Shown one piece after another: positions 11,524 through 23,044 of a DNA stretch of 64,000 nt; positions within the stretch are counted from its first letter, which is position 1; each line of letters starts with the position of its first letter. The notes below the pieces were generated by a model, which saw nothing but the letters and a program-made list of their open reading frames with translations, made no database searches and was not told the DNA's origin. The position numbers and the translations under genes were made by a program. Source of the DNA: Rhytidiadelphus loreus (lineage: Eukaryota > Streptophyta > Bryopsida > Hypnales > Hylocomiaceae); contig OX344765.1 of assembly GCA_947034895.1 (NCBI GenBank), positions 44,335,001 through 44,399,000 on the forward strand. Reading direction: 5' to 3'.

Positions 11524-13949
11524 AAATACAATAATTGTAAGATGAGATTTAGATATTTAAGCAATTTTAGATAAATCATTGGTACATTGATAGGCCCAAA
11601 ACCATGTTCATTAGACTGTGTGTAAGTGTTTTAAACTATGTTTTTTAGAAAACTGAAAAATCTAGATTGTTATCTATGGTGACTCTAATAGAGACCATGT
11701 TTTCTAAAAAGAAGCGTCATTTTCTAGAAAAAAAATGCATGTTTCGGCATTGCCACATTGTTTGCGGCAAGAAAGTATAAGCACTAAACAAAAATTAGAT
11801 TGCAAATCTTAGAACAAAACCATCTCTCATTCATTCAACTCAAGCTCTATGTGTATTTTTGCATGTAATGACTAAAACAAACAAGTACATACTTTGAGCA
11901 GTTTATACAAGAAAATTTACATTCATGTTAATAAGTGTACAAATATACTTTTGAGATATACATGGAAGAAATGGGTAATATGTTGTACTCATCATGAGGA
12001 CTTACTTACTATCAAGACAAAACTACTGTAACTCAAACACAACTCAACATATTATAAAGGTTTAGCTTTATAATATGTCACTACTAGATACATCACTCCT
12101 ACACTACTAACATTGAAATCCAAACTAAAGAGGTCCTCTACAATGTTCTCAATTGGCCTCCATAAGCCTCTCCTCTACTGTAACAGGAAACCTGGCCCAA
12201 TTTACTAGGCAGTGAAGTGCGAAACTTACTGCCTAGTAAACAACTACTCGTGCCTTTGTTCTGTGTTAGGGTAAACAATTGCTCATCCCTTTGTACTAGC
12301 TTATCTTTCCATGCTGGTTCATCCTTCCGTGGCTTGTCTTTCCTTTGACCCTACGCGCTAAAATTTTAAAAATCAATATTATGAAATTAATGTATACATT
12401 AGCAATTAATATAACAACTAGTTTCAAAGGGAGATTTTTCACTATTTTCAAATTGTGAAATTAGTAACAATTTAATTTTTGCTAATGAATGTTAAAGATA
12501 TTTTAAAATTTGAACAAAAATCAAGTTATGTAGCATTAAATTTTCTAGAAAGGGTATTGAGGATATTTTTACACTTCATAATTTACTAGCTTTTTCTTTA
12601 AATATCTTGTCAAAGCATTTTTCCAAGTGCCAAATCTTGTGATTTTCTCTATTTATTACTTCAAATATAAATTTTGTACATTTCATTTGTGATTAGGATT
12701 TTTTGCTAATGTTTTTGTAAGTGCAACCACATCGTTTCCCAATTCTACTAGCAAAAGATGAAGTATTGTATGTTTAAGTTGGATTTGACATTTGGGTGTC
12801 AAAATAATTCAATTTTGGCATTTACACAATTTGATTACTTGTTCAAATTTATCTAACTTTTGGCATAATGGTGATCTTCTTAATTTTTTAACACTCCTCA
12901 TTACAATAATATTTTTTTCTATTCATATGTAAATGTGTTATTTTTTCTAAATTTTTTGAAGAATAATTATTTAATATTAAAGATGACAATAATAATTAGC
13001 TCTCATATTTTTAGAAATAGTTCTCCAGTTATTCAAATTTTAAAAATGTTTTTCATATTTTAGATATGTTCAAAATTTTCTCTAATTATTTACAAAATTG
13101 TCCTACATGCAAGATAGTTACCGATTTGTCCCAGACACTACTAAAGTTTTTGCCACCGGTTGAAATAAAATGAATATTATTAAAATTTGAGCAATATTTC
13201 AAATTATTTGAAGGTTACAGGGTGATTGAAAGAAACACTTGTCCTATTTCTTGTCCCTTTGCCTTTAAAAATTGGCTTTATGCTCATAACTTTTGCATTG
13301 TTTGTCCATTTGGCATGAAATTTGGAATGAAGGTAGATGCTAAAGTTACAGACCTTGGGTGATTTTTAAAAAAATTTAAAAATTAATTCACTATTTTTAA
13401 CCTGCCCCCAATTGGGTGTCTACCTTGGGTTTTTTTATTCCTATTTTTGACCCAAAAATGCGAATTTGAAGCCACAAATTGGACATGTTGGAGGTCTACT
13501 AACACTAAAAGGGTTGATGATGAGTTTTTATGAAAATAGCATCATGTTGATTGCACATATGGGGTCAAAGTGACCTTCCTTTGCGCAAAAGCTATGAAGA
13601 GGGAAAAAATTTCCTTCATGAATTTTTTGGTGCAATGTGAGCGCAGTCTTCTCTAGAAAAATGGCTTTTTTTATGGAATTTTTTTGAATTACCAAAAATG
13701 AAAATCTCTACAAACCCCTTTTCTGCTATTTTCTACTCCTAGTTGCTTCTACAGTACTTCATAGTAGTCCATAGTACTGCATAGTACAACATAGTACTAA
13801 ATCAATGGTGTAGATCTGTAGGCACCTTCAATCAACAGTGTAGATTTGTCGGGGCGCTTCTAAAACATAGTGTTAGTAGTATTGCATAGTACTGCCAGTC
13901 CTATGGCCAAAAAACGCAGTTTTGAACGAAAAACGTGAAGTGTTTCTTG
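11524..13949. other. AT-rich intergenic DNA without a recognised gene
   Basis: No ORF with recognisable motifs. At 13745-13895 there is an irregular run of CATAGTACT-like units. The stretch around 13260-13640 has the look of retroelement non-coding DNA, but I could not align it to the other elements here. Confidence 0.5.
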
Positions 13950-16900
13950 CAACTACCCCTACACACATTTTGGGTACTAAACCTTAGGTGGTTCCCGACA
14001 TGTTTTAGAAACTAAACCTTTAGAGAGAAACTTTGAGCAAAGTCAAGGCTTCACCGTCGGGTTGGTTTTAACACCAACTCTACCTTTTGACCCCTAAGGG
14101 ATTCAAAACTTCGCCGTTCCACCACTTTAACACACACTCTAGGACCTAATGGAGTCAAAGCTTTGCCGTGAGGGCTAAAAAAAAGGATACACTCCTCACC
14201 CCAACCCTCTCACACGGCCATGTTTAATTGTGGTTGATCCCCCCTTTAGTCAAGTACACTAGAGGCCCTCTAAAGCGGCATCACCAAGGTACGGTGGGGG
14301 GAAACTCTAGGGTTAGTACAAACTTGCTACAACACTCCCAAGAGACACCACTCACACAATATCATCAAAATAAAGGTAAAATGGCTACCCCTCTGTGAGT
14401 GTTTCTAACTCCACCCTTAAGTCAGAAAGTTGCACATAGGTTCTAGCGGCATAAGTTAATGGTTTAATTGGGTGAATGGTAAACTCAGTGTTCTTTGGCC
14501 TTCCAAGCAATGGACACTTTGTTATGTTGATTTTTACCTAAATTAAGTACTTCAAAACGCTCTAATAGTTAAGAAATAAAGATTGTTGAGAGTTAGTAAT
14601 TGTGATTTAAACTTATAACTAAACTAAAATTTTACCTAAACTAAATCAAAGAATACAATTTGCCCTTTCCAAAATGGTAAAGCAAGTTGGATTCTGATAT
14701 TCCTAATGAAAGTTATGTGTGGATGAAATTCGTACCTAATTCAATCCTAAAAACTTCATCCGTCAACTAAAAATAGCAAAATAATATAAAATAAATCCAA
14801 ATTTCAGGGTTAAAAGGTTGATTAAATTAACTAATGGAATTTTTAGAGAAAACCTAATTTTGACCTATTTTAGGACTTTTCATCCAGAATTAGGTCAAAT
14901 CTTCATCTACCCTTTTATTCTTCCAAATTAAAGTAATTTAAAAAGTAAAAGGTGTATTTAGAATCTTCAAAAGATTCTCTAAAAGATTATGGTTTCAAAA
15001 GATTCCCTAGTCGTGCCTTGAGAATATTCCTAATTGTTCTTTAATTAATCCTAATTCTAAGTTATTATTCTAATTTTAGTGAATTTTTAGGGTTTTATGG
15101 TTTTTATGAGTAAAGTGATTAATTAACTTCTTGTTAAGATAAAAAGTAAAAATTTAGAACTTTTAGGTGAAAACTTTTAAATGGATGAAAATTCCCCTTG
15201 GTTGGATGGAATCCCTTCCTTTAGTAATTTTCAAGAGAATAAGTAGATAAATTAGGTTTTGACTTTCCCTAATTATTCTAATATTCCCTAAGTTCCTAAA
15301 TTAAATTAGATTCCTTTTGAGATTCTTTTGGATGAGATTACTATTTCGTTTTCCAAATTAATTCAAAGTTAATCTAATTATTACTTTTTACGATTTTAGA
15401 TAAATTTTCAAAGGTTTTCTAACAATTCAAATTCTACTAGCTATTGGATTTTGTTAGTTTTAATTTTCTAATCTAAATTTTTAAAGAATGAAAGCAAAAG
15501 AAAAGACAAAAGATAAAATTTGAAATCATACCTTGGTGTCGAGAATGTCAATCGTCCCATCATCGCAAAACACCATCATAATCATCTCCTCGAAATTCTC
15601 CATTGTCTTTCATGAATTTGGAAGAAATCTTAGTATTCTTGTTTTTAAAACCTATCTAAAAAGTCCAAATTTGTTAGTTTTGGCAATTTAAAACTAATCC
15701 TTTGATTTTAGGAAATTAAATTAAATGATAAATTTAATTCATTTTTCCCAAGTTTTCAATGAATAGTAGTTTTATTCGATTGCCAAATTTTTAATAGTTG
15801 TTTTGTTAAATATTCCAAGATATTAGTTGTTGTTTGTTTTTATTGTTTTGGCTTATTAGGCCTAATAAAACAAATTCCCCAAACTACAAACAAACAACTA
15901 ATTTGGCTTTGGAATCCTAATTAATAACTAAAACCAAATGAATGAATAGTATTCTAATAAAATAATCTTAAATAATCTAAAACAAATCTATCAATGAATA
16001 GGAAAAGGAATAAATTGAATAAACAACCTTAAACAATTAGCCAAATGAATAGTTAGATTCTTTCTTTAATAGTTGTTTAATTCTTAATTCCTTCACGTGT
16101 TTTAATTCCCTCCTTTCTTCTTATTCTTCTTCCCCAACCCCTTCACTTCATTCTCATTTTTTCGAATTCAAGTGTAAGATGGGTGAGGAGGATGGACTTT
16201 GAAGACTAGTTGATTAGATGTCAAGTTTGTGTGTATGTTTCATTCAAATAGACCTTGTTGATTAGATTATTTAAATCATCAACTTATCAATACTAATCCC
16301 TGTTCACAGAGATTGAATCGATATTTTCCCCACCTATCTGTTTCAAACACACTGATTCTGTTTAGTTTCCAAGCACTGATTATGTTTCGTTTCCAAGCAC
16401 TAGTTCTGTTTCCAAGCACTAGTTCTGTTTTCGTTTCCCAAGCACTGGTTCTGTTTCCAAGCACTAGTTCTGTTTCGTTTTTCAACTCACCTGCTGTGCT
16501 GCCACGTGTCGCTGCCGGGTTGGTGAAGAACCCCGTTCACGACCCCTGCTTCCGATACCCCGTTGCCACGTGTCGCCGCCTGACTGGCTGCTATCGGCCC
16601 CAACCCCGTCAGTACCGGCCCTTCCCGTTGATCCCGAACCCCGACCCCGTCAGTCTTGACCTCGACCCTGTCAGTCTTGGCCCGACCCCGTACTAGTCCT
16701 CCCGAACTGATTTCTTTGGGGCTGGATCGGTCCTCTTCAGAAAATCTGAATCCTACTTACGAGCTAATTTTAATCATTCTAAAGTCCCACATAATTCAAA
16801 ATTAATAACTAGCAAAGAAAGAAAACCACAGCAGGGGGAATAAGTTTCTATGGAAATAAAAGACACAACCAACAACTATATTGACTCAATTGATTGTAAA

Positions 16901-17199
16901 ATTGAAAATTGAACTTAAAACTAGCAATCTAATAAAGAAACAATAACAAGCTTGGGAGGCCAAATACCTCCACAACTTGCACAATCGGAAGAGAAACAAT
17001 TCAAGGCTCTTAGTCTTTAAATAAGTTTCGAAGGATCTTACTTCCCTGATTCTTATTATTAAGGTTAAAGCTTCGCCTTGAGGGACAATCCCTGGTATTA
17101 GTATTTTTCACAAATGCGGATTTAAAAGTTCAAAGCTCCGCCGTGCAAACCACAAATTAGTTTTTTCCACAATGGTGAATTTTAACTTTTAAAAGTCAA

Positions 17200-17470
17200 A
17201 GCTTCGCCGTGCGGGGGCAACTCCAGGTATAACCGAACAATTTAAAGTTTCAAGTACCCGTTTCCAGGTTTCAAAGTCAAAGCTCCGCCGTGCGGGAGCA
17301 ACCCCAGGAATTAACAGTCAAATCAAAGTTTCAAGTACCCGTTTCCAGGTTTCAAAGTCAAAGCTCCGCCGTGCAGGAGCAACCCCAGGAATTAACAGTC
17401 AAATCAAAGTTTCAAGTACCCGTTTCCAGGTTTCAAAGTCAAAGCTCCGCCGTGCGGGAGCAACCCCAGG
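17200..17470. repeat. 81-bp tandem repeat, about three units, inside A1
   Basis: Units repeat at an 81-bp step (AGCTCCGCCGTGC at 17281, 17362 and 17443), nearly identical. Each contains the LTR-X core CTCCGCCGT, the complement of ACGGCGAAGC seen in plus copies. The unit is a multiple of three, so an ORF runs through it, but I see no reason to call it coding. Confidence 0.85.
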
Positions 17471-18174
17471 AATAACCAGTATCCAAAGACCCAAACTAAT
17501 ATTTTGAAAACTTAGTTCTTAAAGGAGGTACACATGACAGTGTTTAACCGAACATTAAAAACTAATTTCCAAAGTTCAAAGCAAAGTTTTAAGTTTAATC
17601 ACTAAAGGAGGTAAACATGACAGTGTTTAACCGAACATTAGTAACTATTCAAACCAAACACCCGTTATACAACGAGTTTTGGCACGTGGTGATGCTCAAA
17701 ACCTTTTGGCAAAGTCTAGCTTCGCCGCTTTAAAGTTTTAAGTTCACAGACTATTCTCAATTCACACAAATGGTTGGTTAGTATCAAAAGAACAACAATA
17801 TCAAAGTAGAGTTTGGGCACTACTCCCACAACTCCCAAATTGTCAAAGTTTTGGGGCGTGAAGCCTCCAAATTCAAGAAATAAGTTAGTTAACACAAACA
17901 ATACTAGAGTTAGGGGATTTTCTCCACCTAAACTCTTTGAAAAGCAAAGTTTTGGGGCTTGAAGCCTCCAAATTCAACAAGAAAAGAAAACAAAGCTTTG
18001 AAGGGGCCCTCCGGACCTTCAAAGTACAAGAGAATAGAAGAAAATAGAAGAACTAGCCAAAATTTGGCTTTAAAAAGTGCTCCGACAAGTGTCGGTAGCA
18101 CGACAAGAGCAACAACAAGAATGAAACAAAGAATGAGGGCCACGAACAACCTCGAGGAAGGGCCTTATATACTC

Positions 18175-18181
18175 GCTCCCG
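18175..18181 (-). promoter_or_regulatory. TATA box of LTR-X copy A1
   Basis: TATATAA on the minus strand, in a GC-rich setting (GAGTATATAAGGCCC). It occupies the same relative place as the TATA boxes in the other LTR-X copies. Confidence 0.5.
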
Positions 18182-19929
18182 GCCCCCCCCCGGTAAGTTG
18201 TTCGTAAATTATCTTTTACTTTCAATCTAGATATTTTGCTAAACTACCTAAACGTATTTTCAAAATAATCTTTGTTTAATGGGAAGGAAGGTTCTCAAGC
18301 GAGTTCCTTCTAGGCCCTAAATGGCCTTAGAATCTTTTCCCAAATCAAATATTTGATTTTCCCAAAGATATTTTGAAAACCTACCTAATTAACCAAGATA
18401 TTTTGTGTTTTAATCTAGGGTTAGTTCTAAATTGGCTTTCTTTAGTCCAAAAGATGGCTTCTTACGCAAGACAAGTATCTTGGGCAAATCCAATCTTCGA
18501 TTTTACAAGAGATATTTGCAAAATCAACCCAGATTAATCAAAGATTACCTTTTAAAAGTCAAACTAAGGGCTGACCCTCTCTATCTTTTGAGGGACAACT
18601 CGAAACTGAAAACAAACTGCGCCATCGCGTTCAGAAGACCCCAATTAGCCTAAGGGACCCCTTACCCCTACCTCTCCAACCGTTTTAAAGCGCAAATTTG
18701 AGTCACGGTAACTCAGAACAAAAGTTAAAAAGCTAACTTTTGGAGTTTGCGTCTTTTGATGAAACTGTCAGTCCTGGGTGGTTTAGAATATTCGTGGGAG
18801 TAAGAATTGACCCTTGAAACGCTCCATTCGGACACCGCTAGCTCCTGGTTCGCCGGTCAACCCGCCGCCAAGTTGTAAATTCTTGTAAAATTCGCTGTCG
18901 GTTCTAATTCTGGTAGTTGGGAATGTCGGAATGTCTTCAAACTTGACAGGGCTCTTTATTGGCACACAAAACACTATTCTAATTTTTAGTGAGATTTTAC
19001 CGCAACATTGGTAATTTCTAGGAATTTACGAATGCAGTTTTAAGCGGTTGACTTCCCATGGAGTCATCGTGGAGTTTTGTAAAATCCCGAAACTTTTGGG
19101 CAATCTTCTACAAGATGTCCATCAACTAAGGGCAAAACCAAATCTCCAATAAGAATGCTATTTTTAGCAATTCTTTAATAATTTCCACCCGGGGGGAAAT
19201 TATTCTTGATACCGGGGGAATCTTGGATGATTGGGCTTCTATTTGACCTCCTGGCATGCTTTGACCTAGAAAAGCACCTCTCTGTATGTTCCAATCATCA
19301 TTTCCTCCATCTTGATCTGCGAATGATTGTATTTCTCAAAATTACCTGCAAACAATAAATCTAACTCTTTCGAGTTTAATTTGGACTGACTCGGACTAGA
19401 CTCTAATTTTTAACCAGTTTGTTACATGTATACTTATAGCTGTTGTATTACATGAACAAGACACTAGGACTGGTTAACTCTCAAATTCTCACATCGCTCA
19501 GAATTACTAACTTAACTACTTATTTATACTAATAAGACCTAAAATTAGTGAAAATGTAACGTCTTACGTGTTTCACGCATTTAAGGCCATGACACACCTC
19601 TTTGGTAGGGACTTCTATCAAAACCCACAATAATTGTATTTTTATATGTTTTTTTTCCTATTTTTCACTTAAAAATTAACTAAAAATCGCGAAAAATAAG
19701 TTCAGAGTTCCAAGTGCCAACTTGAGGGCTCACACCCTCAAAGATGGAACTCAAAGCAATCTCACAACTTCAAACTCAAGCACCAATCCAACAAGAGAGC
19801 CTCCAAAAGGGGGGCTCTAAAGCACCATTGAAAGTTTCTTGGCTAAAACGCCAAGAATACCAACATGAATTGAATCAACAAACCCAACAACACTTGAAGG
19901 GGATGAAGTAAGAGAGAAAATGGCCCCCC

Positions 19930-19936
19930 TTTTATA
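19930..19936 (-). promoter_or_regulatory. TATA box of LTR-X copy A0
   Basis: TATAAAA followed by GGGGGGCC on the minus strand, the same arrangement as TATAAAAGGGGGCCC in copies B and C. Confidence 0.55.
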
Positions 19937-21346
19937 GATTTTGAGGGGCCCTCTTCATCTACCACAAAGTTATATTTTTTTAGATCTCCTAACTTCTAGG
20001 ACTTACGCCACTTAAGATTAGCCTAGCTAACCCTAACCCCTAGGCTTACACCACCTTATGGAGATCTTTACAACTTACCCCTTGGGCTTACGCCACCTCA
20101 TGTGAGCCTTCTTTATCCTTTTCACTTGGGACAACGACCTAAAGGCTTAACTTCATCCAAGAAGGTAAGCTTGGATAACTCACATCCTCAACTACACCAT
20201 GGGCTGGCTCTACATGCTAACTTTTGGAGATCAACTCTAATTTGCAAACCAATCGTGCTGACATCTCTAGAATGCCATTTTTAAACCAAGGAAAACCCCC
20301 ACCTCTTTCTCTTACGTCAAAATTCCACCCAAAACCCGTTGCCAATTAGAAACCCCAAAAGGGTAAAAATCCAAATCTTAGAGATAATTTCCAATGGCTA
20401 AACTAACAAGCTTGGGTTCTTAGGGGCATACAAGGGAGTCAGAAAAGACCCATCACGGGCTGCAATCTGTCGTTGTACGCTCTTGATCCGTCGGTCAAAG
20501 TTGGTTGTACTCTTTAAATGCGGCAGTTATCGGAAAAATTCGCCGGTATGGAGTCTTCTAGCTATTGGAACCTCTTGAAACTTGCAAGGGCTCTTTATTA
20601 ACATAAAAGAGACTATTCTAATTTTTAATGGGATTTTACCGAAGCCAAGGTAATTTACGTGAATTTTCCCTTGTGGCTTTTTGCGGTTGACTGTTCGGAA
20701 AAAGATCCTTTGGAGATCAGAAAAAACTGAGACTTATCACGGGACCTTTCATAGAGTCCCATGACCTAAGTGCAAGCCCAAATCTTTGCTTGCCAACTTG
20801 GGGGAAGATAAATGGAAATTCTTCCACTTAGAATTCACTAGCAGTTAGGGAATCTTTCACATGCGGGGGAAGTTTAGGCGAATGGATTCCACCGTGGATT
20901 CCCAGGCACGTGTTGGAATCAAGAAGATTACCTAGTGGCCAGAGCCTCCTCCTTTGGCCCGGTCGGGGCAATAACTCCTACATGCTAACAATGGAGATTT
21001 CTATTATTTTGGGGGACTAGATCTAATCCTATGGATGGACTTGGACCCCTATCCAACCCACTGTAGCTGTAGAAGTTGTCTTCCAATATGTTTCTAGGCT
21101 AATTGGGCAATAATCTAGAATCTATCGATTTCTCACCAATTGGGGCATCTAATCATATGTACAAATGGTTTTTTTGATGCCGTAGTGAACTAATTGCTAT
21201 TTTGGACCAAATGCCCTATAGGTATGGCACAACTCTAGTATGGTCCTATACTCTTTTTTGGAGGTTTTGCATCTTTTTACAGCCTAAACTATTGTAATTG
21301 AAAAAAAAAAAACTGTGAACTTGAGATGACAAAGTGGGAGCTCACA

Positions 21347-22593
21347 TGCCTCAATGCCACGAGAGCTTGAGGTTCTAGGTTGAACATACAAGTTGCCTTA
21401 AATCCTAGTCCATCAATGTCTTTCGTGGTTCATCCATGTGAAAAACTAAATTTTTTGAAAAGGAACCTTGTTGGCCCAAAATCCAAGGGAAATTGGGAGT
21501 GAACGGGTGATACTGCCCACCTAAAAATCGGCATGGGGTTTTTTAGGTGAATTTTTACTCCCAAGATGGCAAGATGTGCACTGTATGATAAAGGGTGGAA
21601 AGCCATTGTCCTCACATTTAGTAATTCATTAGTTTTTAATTTCTAACTCACTAAAACCAAGTTTTTCATTGACTTTGTGTGTTGATTTTTTTTGCATCTA
21701 TCCCTTGATAGGCCCTTAGATTTGTTTAAACCTTAAAATCACCAAAAAAATTAGTTTTCATCGTTTAAGGCCTTTGAGTTAAAAATTTTAGCACAAAATC
21801 CACCCTAACCCACAAGTACTCAAACATCCAATCTTTGAACCTTAGTGACCGGATCAAAGTTTGAATTGATGGGGGAAAATGTTAGTATTGTGTATTTGTG
21901 TAAGGATTTCTAACCTTGTTGAAGGTGGAAATAGGAATAAAAACTTGTAAACCCAATTGAGAAAAAACCTTAGTAGTAGTACCAAGAAGTCCAACCTTGT
22001 CAAAGGTGGGATTAGTGGTAGAAAATTGCAAACCCAATAGAAAAGACCTTAAAGCTCATTTCGAAAATCTCCAACCTTTTTGGAGGAAATAGTAGTATGG
22101 AGTCATGAATGGAGACATTGTCTATTATTAATAAGCTGGATTCTCACTCCATGTACATTAAAAGCTAAAAGAATTAAAAAAATTTGCAATTAAGAGAGTA
22201 ACAATTACACAAAAAAATGTTATTAGTGGTAGTAACGAGAATCAAACCTTCCACTTGGAAACACTAGTAGAAAATCAGGTCCAATCTGTTGTTTTGGTCG
22301 CGTTGATCATCAACAAATTTTTGTTGATCAACAAAAATTTGTTGATGATCAACGCGACCAAAACAACAGATTGGGCCTGATTTTCTACTAGTGAAATGGT
22401 GGTTGTAAACTTAAAAACATGGAGTTAGGACCAAAGACTAAAAATAGTAAGCTGGACCTCTCTTACTGTCATTAGTCAAATTTTTCTTCCAAAATTGAAA
22501 AAATTGGCAAAAATTTAGTTAGAATTGACTTTGTGGCAAACTTGGGAGTAGCAAAAGTTGCACCCCAAGAATGACAAGGGTAGTACACCCCAA
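21347..22593. other. Probable 5' untranslated or leader region of the Ty3/gypsy element
   Basis: Lies between LTR-X copy A0 and the gag start. CAACCTTGTCAAAGGTGG-like units occur three times (about 21912, 21990 and 22070) with decay. One foldback MITE (22262-22393) is inserted here. A clear LTR edge or tRNA primer-binding site of the gypsy element was not found, so its 5' boundary is unknown. Confidence 0.4.
22262..22393. mobile_element. Foldback MITE M1, 132 bp, near-perfect palindrome
   Basis: The termini are CACTAGTAGAAAATCAGG and its inverse CCTGATTTTCTACTAGTG, with TSD AAA on both sides (22259-22261 and 22394-22396). The two 66-bp arms match throughout except for one base (T/C after AGG). 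The CACTA-like ends and 3-bp TSD place it as a CACTA-derived foldback element. A transcript through it would fold into a long hairpin. Confidence 0.88.
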
Positions 22594-22794
22594 ATGGTGA
22601 ATACTTGAGCAAAAATATACAACTGCCAATCTTTAATTAGTGGAGAGGAAGGAACTAGTAGAAGAAGGAATTCAATCCAAATACCAAATAGTAGGGAGAG
22701 ATCACCACCACCACCGAATTTTGGATTCCAACCAATAGAAGAAGAAAACATAGAAGAAGAAAATCAAAACATTAGGATAGAGGAGGTCAATCCA

Positions 22795-23010
22795 CACTAT
22801 AAGAAACCTGTGTTTTAGTTGGCGTTTTGTAATTTTTTTAGATGGATTTTAGGTGACGTCGGGAAAAACAACTTGTGTTTTTTCATGTCCAATATAACAT
22901 CTAGATGTTATATTGGACATGAAAAAACACAAGTTGTTTTTCCCGACGTCACCTAAAATCCATCTAAAAAAATTACAAAACGCCAACTAAAACACAGGTT
23001 TCTTATAGTG
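22795..23010. mobile_element. Foldback MITE M2, 216 bp, perfect palindrome
   Basis: Starts CACTATAAGAAACCTGTG and ends CACAGGTTTCTTATAGTG, flanked by CCA on both sides (22792-22794 and 23011-23013). By eye the two 108-bp arms are fully complementary around a central ATCTAGAT, with no loop. It interrupts gag in a proline-rich stretch. Perfect arms suggest a recent insertion or continued correction between arms. Confidence 0.92.
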
Positions 23011-23044
23011 CCACCTCCACTTATGGATCCTCCAAACCAAGTGG

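Larger units (their letters stand above)
14394..19734 (-). mobile_element. LTR-X copy A1, 5.3-kb solo LTR nested in A0
   Basis: It runs from TGTGAGTGTTT to CAACTTGAGGGCTCACA and is flanked by a perfect 5-bp duplication CCCTC (14389-14393 and 19735-19739). The family motif TTTTTAGTGAGATTTTACCG is near 18985, and a TATA box on the minus strand is at 18175-18181. It contains an 81-bp tandem repeat, and a ~36-bp direct repeat with ACATGACAGTGTTTAACC at about 17520 and 17606. A GC-rich segment lies at 16500-16700. No coding sequence was recognised. Absence of a second LTR or internal domain, with intact TSDs, indicates a solo LTR. Confidence 0.8.
13950..21346 (-). mobile_element. LTR-X copy A0 (minus, interrupted, one end undefined)
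   Basis: The right edge, GGGAGCTCACA at 21336-21346 after an A-rich tract, is the reverse complement of the LTR-X 5' end. The AAAGCGGCATCACCAAGGTA block near 14270 and the ACTAAACC-type block near 13978 match other minus copies. A TATA box lies at 19930-19936. The copy is interrupted by A1 (14394-19734). The other end was not found: a TGTGAGCGC at 13636 lacks matching flanks. The base after the right edge starts TGCCT, with no matching left duplication seen, so this copy is probably truncated. Confidence 0.65.

Noticed and set aside
13636..13644. TGTGAGCGC as the left edge of LTR-X copy A0
   Set aside because: Following sequence does not resemble other LTR-X ends, and its preceding TGCAA does not match the TGCCT after the right edge.
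16313..16696. 127-codon ORF in a GC-rich patch
   Set aside because: It lies in the LTR and is built from CAAGCACT- and CCCCGTCAG-type short repeats; no domain was recognised.
17200..17470. 81-bp repeats as a CRISPR-like array
   Set aside because: Units are contiguous tandem copies without unique spacers, inside a plant LTR.
22262..23010. Palindromes as cloning or assembly artefacts
   Set aside because: Each has transposon-type ends and its own exact 3-bp TSD, which an artefact would not produce, though read-level checking is still worthwhile.
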